From the NCBI GenBank assembly GCA_944386285.1, contig CALXAM010000002.1, positions 1 to 64,000 on the forward strand: a stretch of DNA of 64,000 nt, given 5' to 3'. The notes beneath the pieces are model-generated. The model worked only from the letters and a program-made list of their open reading frames with translations, did no database searches and was not told where the DNA came from. The DNA is from an uncultured Clostridia bacterium. Lineage in GTDB: Bacteria > Bacillota > Clostridia > Oscillospirales > Ruminococcaceae. A program made the position numbers and the translations under genes. This document shows positions 1-9,346 of the stretch, piece by piece. Position 1 is the first letter of the stretch. Every line of letters starts with the position of its first letter.

Positions 1-66
1 TCCTCGATAGTTTTGGGTTAGGTTGGCAGACCTTTTCCTTTACTCTATCGGGGAGTTCTTTTTTTG
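1..66 (+). terminator. Terminator-like hairpin at window edge
   Basis: Bases 1-10 pair with 45-54 (one G-U pair) and are followed by a run of seven T at 59-65. This looks like an intrinsic terminator reading rightward, presumably for a gene or RNA lying left of the window. The loop of about 34 bases is long for a simple terminator, so it could instead be the last stem of a structured RNA; nothing further can be decided from the edge. Confidence 0.45.
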
Positions 67-88
67 TCCATAGCTATAAGCTCTTTAT

Positions 89-107
89 CCACTGGCACAG
101 CCAGTGG
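89..107. other. Perfect 8-bp hairpin
   Basis: CCACTGGC and GCCAGTGG enclose a 3-base loop, between the edge hairpin and the terminator of the next gene. No strong T-tract follows, so it may be a weak terminator or a 3-prime structure. The 1-179 stretch holds three hairpins and no gene. Confidence 0.3.
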
Positions 108-120
108 TTGTTTAAGCAAA

Positions 121-155
121 ACAAAACCCCCGGATGAAAGATCCGAGGGTTTTAA
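121..155 (-). terminator. Terminator of the metallophosphoesterase gene
   Basis: An AACCC(C)CGGAT / ATCCGAGGGTT stem with a T-rich tail on the minus strand lies about 25 bases after the stop codon of the leftward gene. Confidence 0.75.
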
Positions 156-179
156 AAAACATATCAGTGTTGATACAAA

Positions 180-2915
180 TTATTTATTTGTCGTGCGTTT
201 GGATACAAACAGTCCTGCGCAAGCAAGTGTGAGCAGTATGCCGGATAACAATAACCAATGGTTCTGATCACCTGTATTAGGACTTTGGGTTGCATCATTG
301 GAATCATTGTTTTTCACAAGACCGTTGATTGCATTTTCAAGGAGCTTTGCATATTGATCCACTTCATGCTGTTGTGTGATGTTTTTATCCCAGTCAATCG
401 AGTCAAGCACATTTTGCAGTGTATTGACACTGTCTTTTGTATATGCATCCAAGTCTTCTGGGATGGTTGCAATTAAATCATTGATGTGAGAATAATCCGC
501 GTCTTTGTAGCTGAGTTGTGCGATTGCATTCAAAATATTCTGTGCCATCTGGTCTACCTTTTCTTGGTCTTCTTTGGAAAGATCTCTGACAACAGCGCTG
601 AGTGCATCTGTAACCAGTTCGAAGTTTTCATACAGCGAGGCATCCAGTTTATTTGCCAGTTCGATTGCTTCGTCTACTTTCGAATAATCCGCAGTCGAAG
701 TGTCTGTGACAGCCGACAGTTTTGCGATAAAATCAATGTCGGTTTTGAACGGAAGCACACGATAGTTTGCAGTTTCGCTCGCACCGTTTGTCCAGATCGC
801 ATAACCACCGTCATATTCAGTTGACTGCCAATATCGAAGACCAGTTGATTGATCGAAAATCAGCATGATTTCTTCATCAATTCCAACCAAAACAGGTGTT
901 TCAAATACATATGTTGCTTTGATGCCTTTTTTAGAAGCGCTGACATCATATTCTTCAGATAGCTCTTCAGAATAGGTTGCGGTTGCAATTTTTTCGATCG
1001 GGTAGTTAAATGTTTCGCCCGATGCAGTCGTGAACGAATAGTTTGAATTGTATAATGTGTCGGTATCTGCCGGAACATCTTCAATGTTGTATGCATACAA
1101 TTCTTTCGGAACGCGTGTGGTATCAAAAATGAACACGGTAAATTCTTTCAGCAGTGCGTATTTTGTACCTTCGGGAATTGAGCCGGTACCTTCCATGCCC
1201 TGCATAAACGGTGTGATAGACTGACCGATGTAGTGTGCCCAGCCGGTCTGCGTTGCAGAGTCTGTTTTCGCAATGGTGAATTCGTTTGTTTCCTCATAAG
1301 TGGTCGGTTTGGTGTCGGTTTCTTGCTCCGTTTTGTCAGCAGGAGTGTTTGACAGTTTTGCACCGCTTGCGACAAAGCGAACTTCACTCAATCCGACGGT
1401 GCGCATATCACCATAATTAGATTTAAACACAAATTTGACAAATCGTACATTCTCTTGATCGAGATCTTTGATCTGTGCTTTGAGTTGTGTACCTGTTGTA
1501 TGTTTGTCAAGCGTAATTGTGCCGGCATCATGGAAGACGGCGTCACTGACTTTTGCGTCACTCGAAACAAGCACTTGGATTTCTTTTGCACCTTGTGTTG
1601 TTCTATCTTCGTCCGCGGTTGCTTCGCCATATTGCCAAATCAGTGTCTGGCTCAAATCAACGTTTCTGCCAAGATCGAATGTTATGGATTCTTGACGGTC
1701 TGCAATCTCTTTTACTTGTGATTTATCGCCTTCATACAATCCGTTTTCTTTCACGCCGAGATACAAAGAGTTCCACATACCTTCAGCTGCGGATTCGTAT
1801 GAGCCGCTTGCATGAACAGCGTTTTCGTCAACTTTTGTCTGGCCATTGTAGCCGATGATGCCCGAACCATCGGTCAGCTGTGTAGCGAAACGGCCGCCCC
1901 AACGCTCTTCTTGTGTCGAATATGCAGCAACGATCGGAGTGATAATTTCGCCCGGCGCATATTCTTTTGTTTCATTGTTGAATCTTCTTTCAAATTCAAG
2001 TTCTTCAACAAACGTATTTTCACCGTCTGTCAGATAATCGTCTGTGTACGGAGAATAGCTGGTGTGAGAAATGGTATTTTCTTTGAAGTTGAACTCCATA
2101 ATGCGCAGATAACCGTTTCCACCTTTTGTGCTGCCCTGATAGTCTACCAGATACTGATTTACTTCCAAGCCGTTTATATTGGAACGTACGATGTTGAATG
2201 CGCCGTGATCATGACCGTTTGCAGTCATGAAAATTTGATCATTTTTTGCAATGAAGTTATCAAAAATGTACGCGGGAGATTTTCCGCCGGATCTGACATA
2301 TGGTTTGGTTGCCAGTGTGCCATCCGGACCAATCAAAGTGTGAGTAGCGAGAATGGTGGGTTTGCCCGGGTTCTCATCAATGATGCTCTGCGCCCAGTCA
2401 AGATCTTCTTGACTGGCATCCAGATTTAAAAACAGTACAAGAAAATCGTATCCGCATGCGGAGAAAGTATATGCAGAGTTTAATTCATTATCGGAATGTG
2501 CAATATATCCCGGGTTATCCTGCATTCTTTCTTTTCCGTAATTTTCAATGAATTCTTGATTGTTGTTGCCGATGTCATGGTTACCGATGGTGATGCCGTA
2601 CGGGACGTTATTCTCATCCAGTACGTCCATTGCAGCATCTGCGTTTTCCCATTGTTGCGGTGTGTTTCCGTCAACAACGTCGCCCAAGTGCAGAACAAAT
2701 TTGATATTTTCTTTTTCAAAATTATCTGCTAGCCACTGTGTCTGAGATAAGAAGATTTCCGGATAGTGACTTGAATACACCTGTGTATCCGGCATCAATA
2801 CCAGTTTAAAGCTCGTTTCCTCTTCTTTTGTTTCCTGTGCAGTCACATTGATTGTACTAATGGTGCAAATCAATAATGTGAGTGCAAGAAACAATGCACT
2901 GATTCGTTTTAACAT
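180..2915 (-). CDS. Wall-anchored metallophosphoesterase with discoidin-like and FIVAR-like domains
   Basis: A 911-residue exported protein predicted to hydrolyse phosphate esters at the cell surface. The signal peptide (1-26, cleavage near VTA-Q) is followed by a calcineurin-like phosphoesterase domain (about 36-300) with the metal motifs D43-T-Q, GD79VVDG and GNH113D. Residues about 330-510 look like an F5/8 type C (discoidin) carbohydrate-binding domain, and about 740-870 holds two helical FIVAR-like repeats. The C-terminus has SPNTG, a hydrophobic stretch and a KRTTNK tail, the order of a sortase signal; SPNTG fits the (S/P)PXTG consensus known from Clostridioides difficile sortase B. A GAGGAG site precedes the ATG. 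The upstream gene on the same strand ends in its own terminator, so this gene is probably monocistronic. The substrate is unknown; extracellular nucleotides or phospholipids are options. Confidence 0.85.
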   Translation of the reverse strand: MLKRISALFLALTLLICTISTINVTAQETKEEETSFKLVLMPDTQVYSSHYPEIFLSQTQWLADNFEKENIKFVLHLGDVVDGNTPQQWENADAAMDVLDENNVPYGITIGNHDIGNNNQEFIENYGKERMQDNPGYIAHSDNELNSAYTFSACGYDFLVLFLNLDASQEDLDWAQSIIDENPGKPTILATHTLIGPDGTLATKPYVRSGGKSPAYIFDNFIAKNDQIFMTANGHDHGAFNIVRSNINGLEVNQYLVDYQGSTKGGNGYLRIMEFNFKENTISHTSYSPYTDDYLTDGENTFVEELEFERRFNNETKEYAPGEIITPIVAAYSTQEERWGGRFATQLTDGSGIIGYNGQTKVDENAVHASGSYESAAEGMWNSLYLGVKENGLYEGDKSQVKEIADRQESITFDLGRNVDLSQTLIWQYGEATADEDRTTQGAKEIQVLVSSDAKVSDAVFHDAGTITLDKHTTGTQLKAQIKDLDQENVRFVKFVFKSNYGDMRTVGLSEVRFVASGAKLSNTPADKTEQETDTKPTTYEETNEFTIAKTDSATQTGWAHYIGQSITPFMQGMEGTGSIPEGTKYALLKEFTVFIFDTTRVPKELYAYNIEDVPADTDTLYNSNYSFTTASGETFNYPIEKIATATYSEELSEEYDVSASKKGIKATYVFETPVLVGIDEEIMLIFDQSTGLRYWQSTEYDGGYAIWTNGASETANYRVLPFKTDIDFIAKLSAVTDTSTADYSKVDEAIELANKLDASLYENFELVTDALSAVVRDLSKEDQEKVDQMAQNILNAIAQLSYKDADYSHINDLIATIPEDLDAYTKDSVNTLQNVLDSIDWDKNITQQHEVDQYAKLLENAINGLVKNNDSNDATQSPNTGDQNHWLLLSGILLTLACAGLFVSKRTTNK

Positions 2916-3111
2916 GTTTCTCTCCTCATTTCTTGTGAAAATTCTTTTGATATTATATTGACAAAATATTAAATGTTCGATTGGTTTGACGAAAAAAACA
3001 TGTTAAAAAATAATGGAATATTCTGTAAAAAAGAACGTATTTAAAGCAAGAGATCGACCTGCTAAACAAAAAAGGGTATGTTTTTGTTTTTTTAGGTGTG
3101 CTATATAAAAA

Positions 3112-3139
3112 ATGCTCTTGTCAAAACAGACAAGAGCAT
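3112..3139 (-). terminator. Terminator of the GH92 gene
   Basis: ATGCTCTTGTC and GACAAGAGCAT form an 11-bp perfect stem with a 6-base loop; the minus strand continues into a T-run. It lies just after the GH92 stop codon. Confidence 0.85.
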
Positions 3140-3157
3140 TTTCATAAAATAATACAT

Positions 3158-5302
3158 TTATTTTACAAACAAATCTTTGTTCGGACGCTCGCCCATGATC
3201 AGGAGAAGTTCGCCGCCTTCCATCATCTGTGCGTGGCTAAACATCGGGGCAGTCAGCGGTTTGCCGTTTAAAGAAGCCGACTGGATGTATTTTGCTTTTC
3301 CGGAAGCGCCCTCTGCAACGACAGTAAAGACCTTTCCGTTTGGCAGTGTCAGTTCGACACGGTCAAAAATCGGACTGCCAAGATCGTAGTTGCCGCTTGC
3401 CGGATTGACCGGATAAAAGCCCATTGCGGAGAATGCCATCCAAGCACTCATTGCGCCGCCGTCTTCGTCGCCGCAGATACCGAGCGGGGAATCCGGGAAC
3501 CAGAGGTCGATGATCTCATGGATTTTGCGCTGTGTTTTGTATGCTTGTCCGCAATAGTTATATAAATATGGGATATGGAAACTCGGTTCATTGCCCATGC
3601 AGAACTGTCCCATTAACCCGGTAGCATCCGGGTACTGCATTAAGAATGTCGATTTGAGTACGTCATCATACTGTTCGACGAACAGGTTATCGAGTTTCGC
3701 TGCGAATTTGTCGGCGCCGCCCATCATGGTGATGGTGCCCGGAATATCATGCTGTGCGGCAAAGTTATAAATATATGCGTTATTCTCCGCAAAATATTTT
3801 CGTCCGCCCTGACCGCCGCAGAATTTCGGATTATATTCTTTTGTAAACGTACCGTCCGCTTTTTTCGGATGCATAAAGCCGGTTTCTTTGTTATAGACGT
3901 TTTGATAATTCAGTGCGCGCTTTAAGAAAAATGCAGCTTCATCATGGCGTCCCAGTTTCGCAGCGAGCTGTGCAACGCACCAGTCATCATAGGAGTGTTC
4001 GATTGTAACTGCAACCGACTGACGGTTTTCGAATTCATGAACTGCGGAGCAGGTTTCTTCTTCATCTTCCTCAAGTCCCGGGAAGAAACCGTTGTCATAA
4101 TAGCACTTGGTGAGTTCTTCGGCTTCACCGTCACGCCACGGGAGCATCGTGCGTTTGGTTGCGTTCTTGTAAGCTGCTTCATAGGCGAGTGGCAGATCGA
4201 AGGAAACGCCTTTTGCAGCAGCTTCCGCAAACAGGGAAACGGTGTGATGGCCAATCATACACGGAACGTTGCCGCCAAGATATGGGAAGCGCGGCAGCCA
4301 TCCGCTCTGTTCGTACATTTTAAGATAGGACCACAATGTGTCTTCATGTACTTTCGGTTCCAGTAAAAGCTGGAGCGGATGCATTCCGCGGAACGTATCC
4401 CAAATGCCGTCGTCACAGTAATAATCATGACCTTCACCGTCATGAATGTTTCCGTCAAAACCTTTGTATTTTCCGTTCACACTGTAATTGTGCATTCTGG
4501 AAACGGCGCGGTATACAGCGGTGTAGAAGGAACGCAGATGCGATTCGCTTCCGCCGGTTACGCGGATTTTGCCAAGGACATCATTCCATGCAGCGTTGCA
4601 GGATTTTCTTACTTCGTCAAACGGCTGATCGAGCAATCCGCTGTTTGCACATTCACAAAGACTTTCCATGGAAAGAGATGAAAGTGCAAACGAAATGGTT
4701 ACTTCATGGGAAGAAAAACGGACAACGACTGCTTTTGTCGGTTCTTTGATTTTCGGGCGATAATCCTGCGGTGTTTCAATATCATACGCTTCAACTGATT
4801 TTGCACCTTCTACTTTGAAAACAGCGCCCATGAATGCGTGCCGTCCGCCGTTTTGTGCGCCTACCAAATACAGGTTGGAACCTTCCTGTTTATATTGCGT
4901 GCAGTGTTTGGTATAAAATACAACTGTCGGTTCACATGACTGTGGAAATGTAAAGGAAAAGACACCCACATTTTTGTTTGCTGTATGACGCGCACAAATA
5001 TCGAAGTCTTCCAGTAAAACTTCATAATAGTCAGGACGTGTGGTTTCTGTGTCATGGTCAAAGATGCTGGCTGTTTTTTCATAATCCGGTGCACCGGCAG
5101 TATAGGCGGTCGGCATCACTGCTGTGCATCCTGCGGAAAATCCAAAAATTTTGTCGGAATTATAGCGGTCTTTCATGCCCGGACGGAACAGCGGTGCAAC
5201 AACGGCAGCGCCGTGCGGGGAAAGTACGCTCGGTGAAGTGGAAGTCAGCAGATGGCCAATCGTTCCGATGTTTGTGTCTACATATTTGGTGTAGTCCATC
5301 AT
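3158..5302 (-). CDS. GH92 family alpha-mannosidase, cytoplasmic
   Basis: A 714-residue member of glycoside hydrolase family 92 (calcium-dependent, inverting exo-alpha-mannosidases). Family landmarks seen are the N-terminal VDTNIGT start, GNEP at 570-573 and GDEDGG at 611-616; the GDxD aspartates supply the catalytic base in characterised GH92 enzymes. The position usually reading NEPSHH here reads NEPSFH, which may alter linkage preference. There is no signal peptide, unlike many secreted Bacteroides GH92 enzymes, so imported manno-oligosaccharides or N-glycan fragments are the likely substrates. The start is the first of two adjacent ATGs, preceded by GAGGAG. It is divergent from murA. Linkage specificity cannot be read from sequence alone. 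Confidence 0.9.
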   Translation of the reverse strand: MMDYTKYVDTNIGTIGHLLTSTSPSVLSPHGAAVVAPLFRPGMKDRYNSDKIFGFSAGCTAVMPTAYTAGAPDYEKTASIFDHDTETTRPDYYEVLLEDFDICARHTANKNVGVFSFTFPQSCEPTVVFYTKHCTQYKQEGSNLYLVGAQNGGRHAFMGAVFKVEGAKSVEAYDIETPQDYRPKIKEPTKAVVVRFSSHEVTISFALSSLSMESLCECANSGLLDQPFDEVRKSCNAAWNDVLGKIRVTGGSESHLRSFYTAVYRAVSRMHNYSVNGKYKGFDGNIHDGEGHDYYCDDGIWDTFRGMHPLQLLLEPKVHEDTLWSYLKMYEQSGWLPRFPYLGGNVPCMIGHHTVSLFAEAAAKGVSFDLPLAYEAAYKNATKRTMLPWRDGEAEELTKCYYDNGFFPGLEEDEEETCSAVHEFENRQSVAVTIEHSYDDWCVAQLAAKLGRHDEAAFFLKRALNYQNVYNKETGFMHPKKADGTFTKEYNPKFCGGQGGRKYFAENNAYIYNFAAQHDIPGTITMMGGADKFAAKLDNLFVEQYDDVLKSTFLMQYPDATGLMGQFCMGNEPSFHIPYLYNYCGQAYKTQRKIHEIIDLWFPDSPLGICGDEDGGAMSAWMAFSAMGFYPVNPASGNYDLGSPIFDRVELTLPNGKVFTVVAEGASGKAKYIQSASLNGKPLTAPMFSHAQMMEGGELLLIMGERPNKDLFVK

Positions 5303-5434
5303 TCAAATATCTCCTCTCTTTTTTGCAATTCACCCAAAATACGAATTGCTGAACTTGTAATTATGATAGCGCAACAAATCTAAAAATACAAGCGGCATTT
5401 TCAAATTTTTATTTGAAGAAAAGAAGGAAAAAAT

Positions 5435-5457
5435 AATTATATTCTTTTGATATAATT
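5435..5457. repeat. Inverted repeat between GH92 and murA
   Basis: AATTATAT and ATATAATT flank a 7-base spacer, forming a perfect 8-bp dyad about 135 bases upstream of the GH92 start. It overlaps a possible leftward -10 and may be an operator, though it is very AT-rich. The rest of the 5303-5623 intergenic stretch is AT-rich and, apart from the murA promoter, shows nothing I can name. Confidence 0.35.
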
Positions 5458-5563
5458 GCGCAAATGGGGAGAGTTAGGGATTTCTTTTGCTTTTTTGTAT
5501 CTCTGTTCGTTTTTCTATACAAATTCTGTGCAAAAGAATCGGTTTGTTTTTTTGTGAAAATCT

Positions 5564-5592
5564 TTGTATTCTTTTTTGTTTTATGTTATACT
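5564..5592 (+). promoter_or_regulatory. murA promoter
   Basis: TTGTAT and TATACT are separated by 17 bases, with the -10 ending about 31 bases before the TTG start of murA. Confidence 0.65.
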
Positions 5593-5623
5593 ATAATCGA
5601 AAGTATGTAAAGGAGCGAATGAA

Positions 5624-6907
5624 TTGGAAAAGTACATGATTCACGGCGGCCACCGTTTGGTTGGCGAAGTTGAAATTAGCGGCGCCAAGAATGCGGCTGT
5701 TGCCATTCTTCCAGCAACCATCCTTTGTGATGAGCCTTGTGTGATCGAAAATATCCCCAATATCAGCGACGTTTCTAGCATTGTAGACATTTTAAGCGAA
5801 ATGGGTGCGAAAATCACCGTTATCAATAAACATACGCTGCAGATTGATCCATCTGCAATTAAAACACCGGAAGTCCCGTATCAAATGGCAAGACGTATGC
5901 GTGCGTCAAGCTATTTTATGGGTGCGCTTTTGGGCAAATTCCACGAGTCGAAAGTGCCGCTTCCCGGCGGATGCGATTTTGGCGTGCGGCCGATTGATCA
6001 GCATTTAAAATGCTTTTCTGCATTGGGTGCTGCGCATGAAGTGGAATCAGGTATTGTTGTGCTCAAAGCAGACAAGTTAGTCGGTGCACATGTTTATTTC
6101 GATGTGGTGACCGTTGGCGCTACAATCAACGCAATGCTATGTTCTGTGTTGGCAGAAGGGCAGACCATCATTGAAAATGCGGCGAAAGAGCCGCACATTG
6201 TCGATCTTGCGAACTTTTTAAATGCAATGGGTGCAGAAGTGCGCGGTGCAGGCACCGATGTGATTAAAGTGCGCGGTGTGACCAAACTGCACGGAACCGT
6301 TCACAATATTATTCCCGATCAGATTGAAGCGGGAACGTATATGGTTGCAGCTGCGGCAACACGCGGCGATGTTCTTGTGCGCGGTGTGATTCCGAAGCAT
6401 CTTGAGTCTATCACATCAAAGCTTCAAAGCATTGGTGTCACGGTGACGGAGTTTGACGATGCGATTCGTGTCACAGGGGACAAGCCATATGTGAAAACAA
6501 ATGTGAAAACTATGCCGCATCCTGGTTTCCCAACGGATATGCAGCCACAGATTGCAGTGTTGCTTTGTCTGGCTGAGGGTACCTCTCTGCTTACAGAGGG
6601 TGTTTGGGATAACCGGTTCCGGTATGTGAATGAACTGCGGCGTCTTGGCGCGGAGATTTCCGTGGATGGACGCGTCGCAATTATTGAAGGACCTAAAAAA
6701 TTATCGGGTGCGCCGGTAAAAGCAACCGATCTGCGTGCAGGCGCGGCAATGGTGATTGCCGGTCTTGTTGCGGAAGGTGTCACAGAAGTGGAGGACATCA
6801 GCCACATCGAACGCGGATATGAAGATATCGAGCACAAGCTTCAGCTGCTGGGCGCTGATATCAAAAAAATTGTTGTACCCGATCATGAGATCGCAAAAGC
6901 ACTGTAA
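5624..6907 (+). CDS. murA: UDP-N-acetylglucosamine 1-carboxyvinyltransferase
   Basis: A 427-residue enzyme that transfers enolpyruvate from PEP to UDP-GlcNAc, the first committed step of peptidoglycan synthesis, in the cytoplasm. K22-N23 (substrate binding) and C117 in the PGGC loop (the fosfomycin-target cysteine) are present, so the enzyme should be active and fosfomycin-sensitive. The start is TTG: AGGAG at 5611-5615 is eight bases upstream, and the nearby ATG at 5619 is out of frame and quickly stopped. Length is normal for the family. A strong terminator follows, so it appears to be its own transcription unit ahead of walJ. Confidence 0.97.
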   Translation: MEKYMIHGGHRLVGEVEISGAKNAAVAILPATILCDEPCVIENIPNISDVSSIVDILSEMGAKITVINKHTLQIDPSAIKTPEVPYQMARRMRASSYFMGALLGKFHESKVPLPGGCDFGVRPIDQHLKCFSALGAAHEVESGIVVLKADKLVGAHVYFDVVTVGATINAMLCSVLAEGQTIIENAAKEPHIVDLANFLNAMGAEVRGAGTDVIKVRGVTKLHGTVHNIIPDQIEAGTYMVAAAATRGDVLVRGVIPKHLESITSKLQSIGVTVTEFDDAIRVTGDKPYVKTNVKTMPHPGFPTDMQPQIAVLLCLAEGTSLLTEGVWDNRFRYVNELRRLGAEISVDGRVAIIEGPKKLSGAPVKATDLRAGAAMVIAGLVAEGVTEVEDISHIERGYEDIEHKLQLLGADIKKIVVPDHEIAKAL

Positions 6908-6928
6908 TCGTATTGTTTGATGCAAAAG

Positions 6929-6955
6929 AAAAGGGGTGCACTGCACCCTTTTTTG
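6929..6955 (+). terminator. murA terminator
   Basis: AAAAGGGGTGCA pairs with TGCACCCTTTT, followed by more T residues. Confidence 0.8.
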
Positions 6956-6984
6956 TGTTGACATCTAAAGGAGAAGTTTGACCT

Positions 6985-7776
6985 ATGCCGTTTTGTTATC
7001 CTCTGTGTTCCTCTTCCAAAGGGAATGCAACGTATCTGGGAACCCGTGAATCGGGAATTCTTATCGATATCGGATTATCGGCGCGTCAGCTTTTTTCAAA
7101 ACTTTCGATGGCTTCGATTGAGCGGGATGCGATTCGTGCCATCTTTATCACTCATGAGCACAGCGATCACGTGAAAGGGCTTCCGATTGCCGCAAAACAA
7201 TTACGTGTTCCAATCTACGGTTCACGAAAAACGTTGGAGGCATTGATTCAAAAAGATCTGATCCCTGCCGGTGCAACAGTTTGTGAGATCAAACATAAAT
7301 CAGCGGAGTTTGCAGGGATGTCTGTTTCTGCGTTTCAAACGCCGCATGATGCGGTGCATTCATTGGGATATCGGGTTACACTGCCCGATGGACGGTATGT
7401 GTGCACCTGTACGGATTTAGGCTATGTAACAGGCGAGATTTATGATCGATTAAAGGGCAGTGAGCTTGTACTGCTTGAATCGAATTATGATCCGCAGATG
7501 CTCGAAGACGGACCGTATCCTTCGTACTTAAAACGGCGCATTGCTTCTTCGAACGGTCATCTTTCCAATGAGGACTGCGCGGATACGGTTGCGTCTTTGT
7601 TTGCGGACGGGACCACCCGCTTTTTACTCGGACATTTAAGTGAGCAGAACAATCGGCCGGAGCTTGCGTATTTTAAAACGGTTTCCGCACTGACAAAAGC
7701 GGGTGCCGTTTTAAATGAAGATGTTTCCCTGATGGTTGCGCCGCCGCACAACTGCGGCAAAGTGATTTCGCTTTGA
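6985..7776 (+). CDS. walJ: MBL-fold hydrolase of the WalJ/YycJ family
   Basis: A 263-residue metallo-beta-lactamase-fold protein with the dinuclear metal motif H57-E-H59-S-D61-H62 (THEHSDH). The opening, with a CSSSKGNA stretch, is typical of WalJ/YycJ, proposed to act as a nuclease linked to cell-wall and DNA-replication coordination; its exact reaction is not settled. AAGGAG lies before the ATG. rlmH follows 15 bases after the stop, the pair that ends the wal operon in Bacillus and relatives. Here walRK-type genes are not adjacent; an OmpR-type two-component system with htrA lies at 44.5-48.2 kb. Confidence 0.88.
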   Translation: MPFCYPLCSSSKGNATYLGTRESGILIDIGLSARQLFSKLSMASIERDAIRAIFITHEHSDHVKGLPIAAKQLRVPIYGSRKTLEALIQKDLIPAGATVCEIKHKSAEFAGMSVSAFQTPHDAVHSLGYRVTLPDGRYVCTCTDLGYVTGEIYDRLKGSELVLLESNYDPQMLEDGPYPSYLKRRIASSNGHLSNEDCADTVASLFADGTTRFLLGHLSEQNNRPELAYFKTVSALTKAGAVLNEDVSLMVAPPHNCGKVISL

Positions 7777-7791
7777 TAGAGGAGAACACAG

Positions 7792-8268
7792 ATGTTAACG
7801 ATTCGGATTGTCTGTATCGGAAAATTGAAAGAATCCTATCTGCGCGAGGCGCAGGCAGAATATGCAAAACGTCTTGGCGCGTTTTGTAAGCTTGAAATTT
7901 TAGAGCTCAGTGAATATCGATTGCCGGATAAGCCGAGTGATGCGCAGATTCAAAAAGGACTTTTGGAAGAAGGAAATCAAATCCTCTCAAAACTTTCCGG
8001 TGTTTGTGTGCCGCTTTGCATCGAGGGAAAGACGATTTCATCTCCGGCACTTGCGGAAAAGATCAGTTCCTTTGCCAATGGCGGTGAGAGTACCATTACA
8101 TTTGTGATTGGCGGATCTTTTGGACTGTCCGAGGAAGTCAAGCAGCGCGGTGCATTCAAGCTTTCGATGTCGCCGATGACGTTTCCGCATCAACTTGCGC
8201 GGATTATGCTGCTTGAGCAGGTTTATCGTGCATTTCAAATTCAAAACGGCGGAAAATATCATAAATAA
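7792..8268 (+). CDS. rlmH: 23S rRNA (pseudouridine1915-N3)-methyltransferase
   Basis: A 158-residue SPOUT-class methyltransferase that methylates pseudouridine 1915 in helix 69 of 23S rRNA, using S-adenosylmethionine and acting on 70S ribosomes. The glycine-rich FVIGGSFGLSEEV segment of the knot and the family C-terminus ending in NGGKYHK are present. Length matches the family. It is co-transcribed with walJ and ends in a strong hairpin. Confidence 0.96.
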   Translation: MLTIRIVCIGKLKESYLREAQAEYAKRLGAFCKLEILELSEYRLPDKPSDAQIQKGLLEEGNQILSKLSGVCVPLCIEGKTISSPALAEKISSFANGGESTITFVIGGSFGLSEEVKQRGAFKLSMSPMTFPHQLARIMLLEQVYRAFQIQNGGKYHK

Positions 8269-8275
8269 ATGAAAA

Positions 8276-8302
8276 GCGCCCGGTGTTCGGGCGCTTTTTT
8301 CT
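8276..8302 (+). terminator. walJ-rlmH terminator
   Basis: GCGCCCG and CGGGCGC form a 7-bp GC-rich stem with a 5-base loop, followed by six T. It may also serve the convergent S1-domain gene, though its minus-strand T-tract is short. Confidence 0.88.
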
Positions 8303-8313
8303 CTTTTTTCATG

Positions 8314-9294
8314 TTATGTAGCGCTGCGTTGAACGCCTGCACTACAAACAGCGGCAGGTGCGGCAGCTGGCAAGTTGAATACGGTTTCCACTGTTTTGCT
8401 GCTGACAGACGGCGAATAGATAAACCGGTCGAGATGACCTTCTTTCAGATGATAAGAGAGTGGTGCGGGCGGTTCGTCGCTGTCAAATGTGTCCACAAGA
8501 ATCAGTTTTACTTTCATCCGTTCAGGAATCAGGCTTTTGATAAACACACTCGCATGCTGTCCTACTTTTACCCCCTCTTTGCACTCGGCAAGACCGGCAA
8601 GGTTTGGTGTCAGCTCAACGAATACACCATAGCTTTCAACAGAACGGATAATTCCGCCTACGGTTTCTCCGGGCGAGAATAACGCGGCATTTTCTTCCCA
8701 TGTGCCAAGTAATTCTTTGTGAGACAGTGAGGTTCTTCCGTCCGGTTCAATCGCACGTACGATTGTAAAAATATTTTGTCCGGTAAAAAAACGGTCACGC
8801 GGATGGCTGATGCGTGAAACAGAAATCGCGTCGATTGGCAGCAGTGCGATCACACCGCATCCAATGTCAACAAAGCAGCCAAATGATTCCATGTGCGTGA
8901 TTTTTCCGCGAATAATATCACCGGGTTTGAGCGATGAGAGATAATGTTCCTTGCATTCTTCCTGTACTTCTCGTCTGGACAGCAGTGCATAAGGACGGAA
9001 TTTCTCATCTGCACGCACATCTGTGATTCGAAAACAGACCGGTTTGTTTACTTTTGATAAAATAGCGATATCACGCGTTGTTCCCTCACGAATGCCGATG
9101 GCGCATTCCTCACGTGGAATCATTCCTTTCATGCAGCCGAGATCAACAATCAGGTTGTGGTTCGCATCGCAGACAAGTGCGCGGGATTCTAAAATTTGAC
9201 GGGAGAGCATAGCGTCACGCACAGATGCGATGGTGTGAAAATTTGCGGCAGATGCGCATTGGGTTCGATATCCCTCAGGCAGATAGGTTGCCAT
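8314..9294 (-). CDS. S1 RNA-binding domain protein
   Basis: A 326-residue cytoplasmic protein with three S1-type OB folds: a degenerate one at about 30-107, a clear one at 123-193 (GDIIRGKITHMESFGCFVDI) and another at 207-268. It resembles the short S1-like proteins annotated as 30S ribosomal protein S1 homologues in Clostridia and presumably binds mRNA or the ribosome. The N-terminal 25 and C-terminal 55 residues match nothing I recognise. It sits 52 bases downstream of a small gene on the same strand, probably in one operon, and converges with rlmH. Confidence 0.75.
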   Translation of the reverse strand: MATYLPEGYRTQCASAANFHTIASVRDAMLSRQILESRALVCDANHNLIVDLGCMKGMIPREECAIGIREGTTRDIAILSKVNKPVCFRITDVRADEKFRPYALLSRREVQEECKEHYLSSLKPGDIIRGKITHMESFGCFVDIGCGVIALLPIDAISVSRISHPRDRFFTGQNIFTIVRAIEPDGRTSLSHKELLGTWEENAALFSPGETVGGIIRSVESYGVFVELTPNLAGLAECKEGVKVGQHASVFIKSLIPERMKVKLILVDTFDSDEPPAPLSYHLKEGHLDRFIYSPSVSSKTVETVFNLPAAAPAAVCSAGVQRSAT

Positions 9295-9346
9295 ATTTTA
9301 AAAGCCTCCTCTTTTTTGGTTCGATACCAAAGTGTATGAGGCATAT

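Noticed and set aside
1812..2429. Long open frame antisense to the metallophosphoesterase
   Set aside because: No ribosome site, unlikely composition, and fully inside a well-supported gene.
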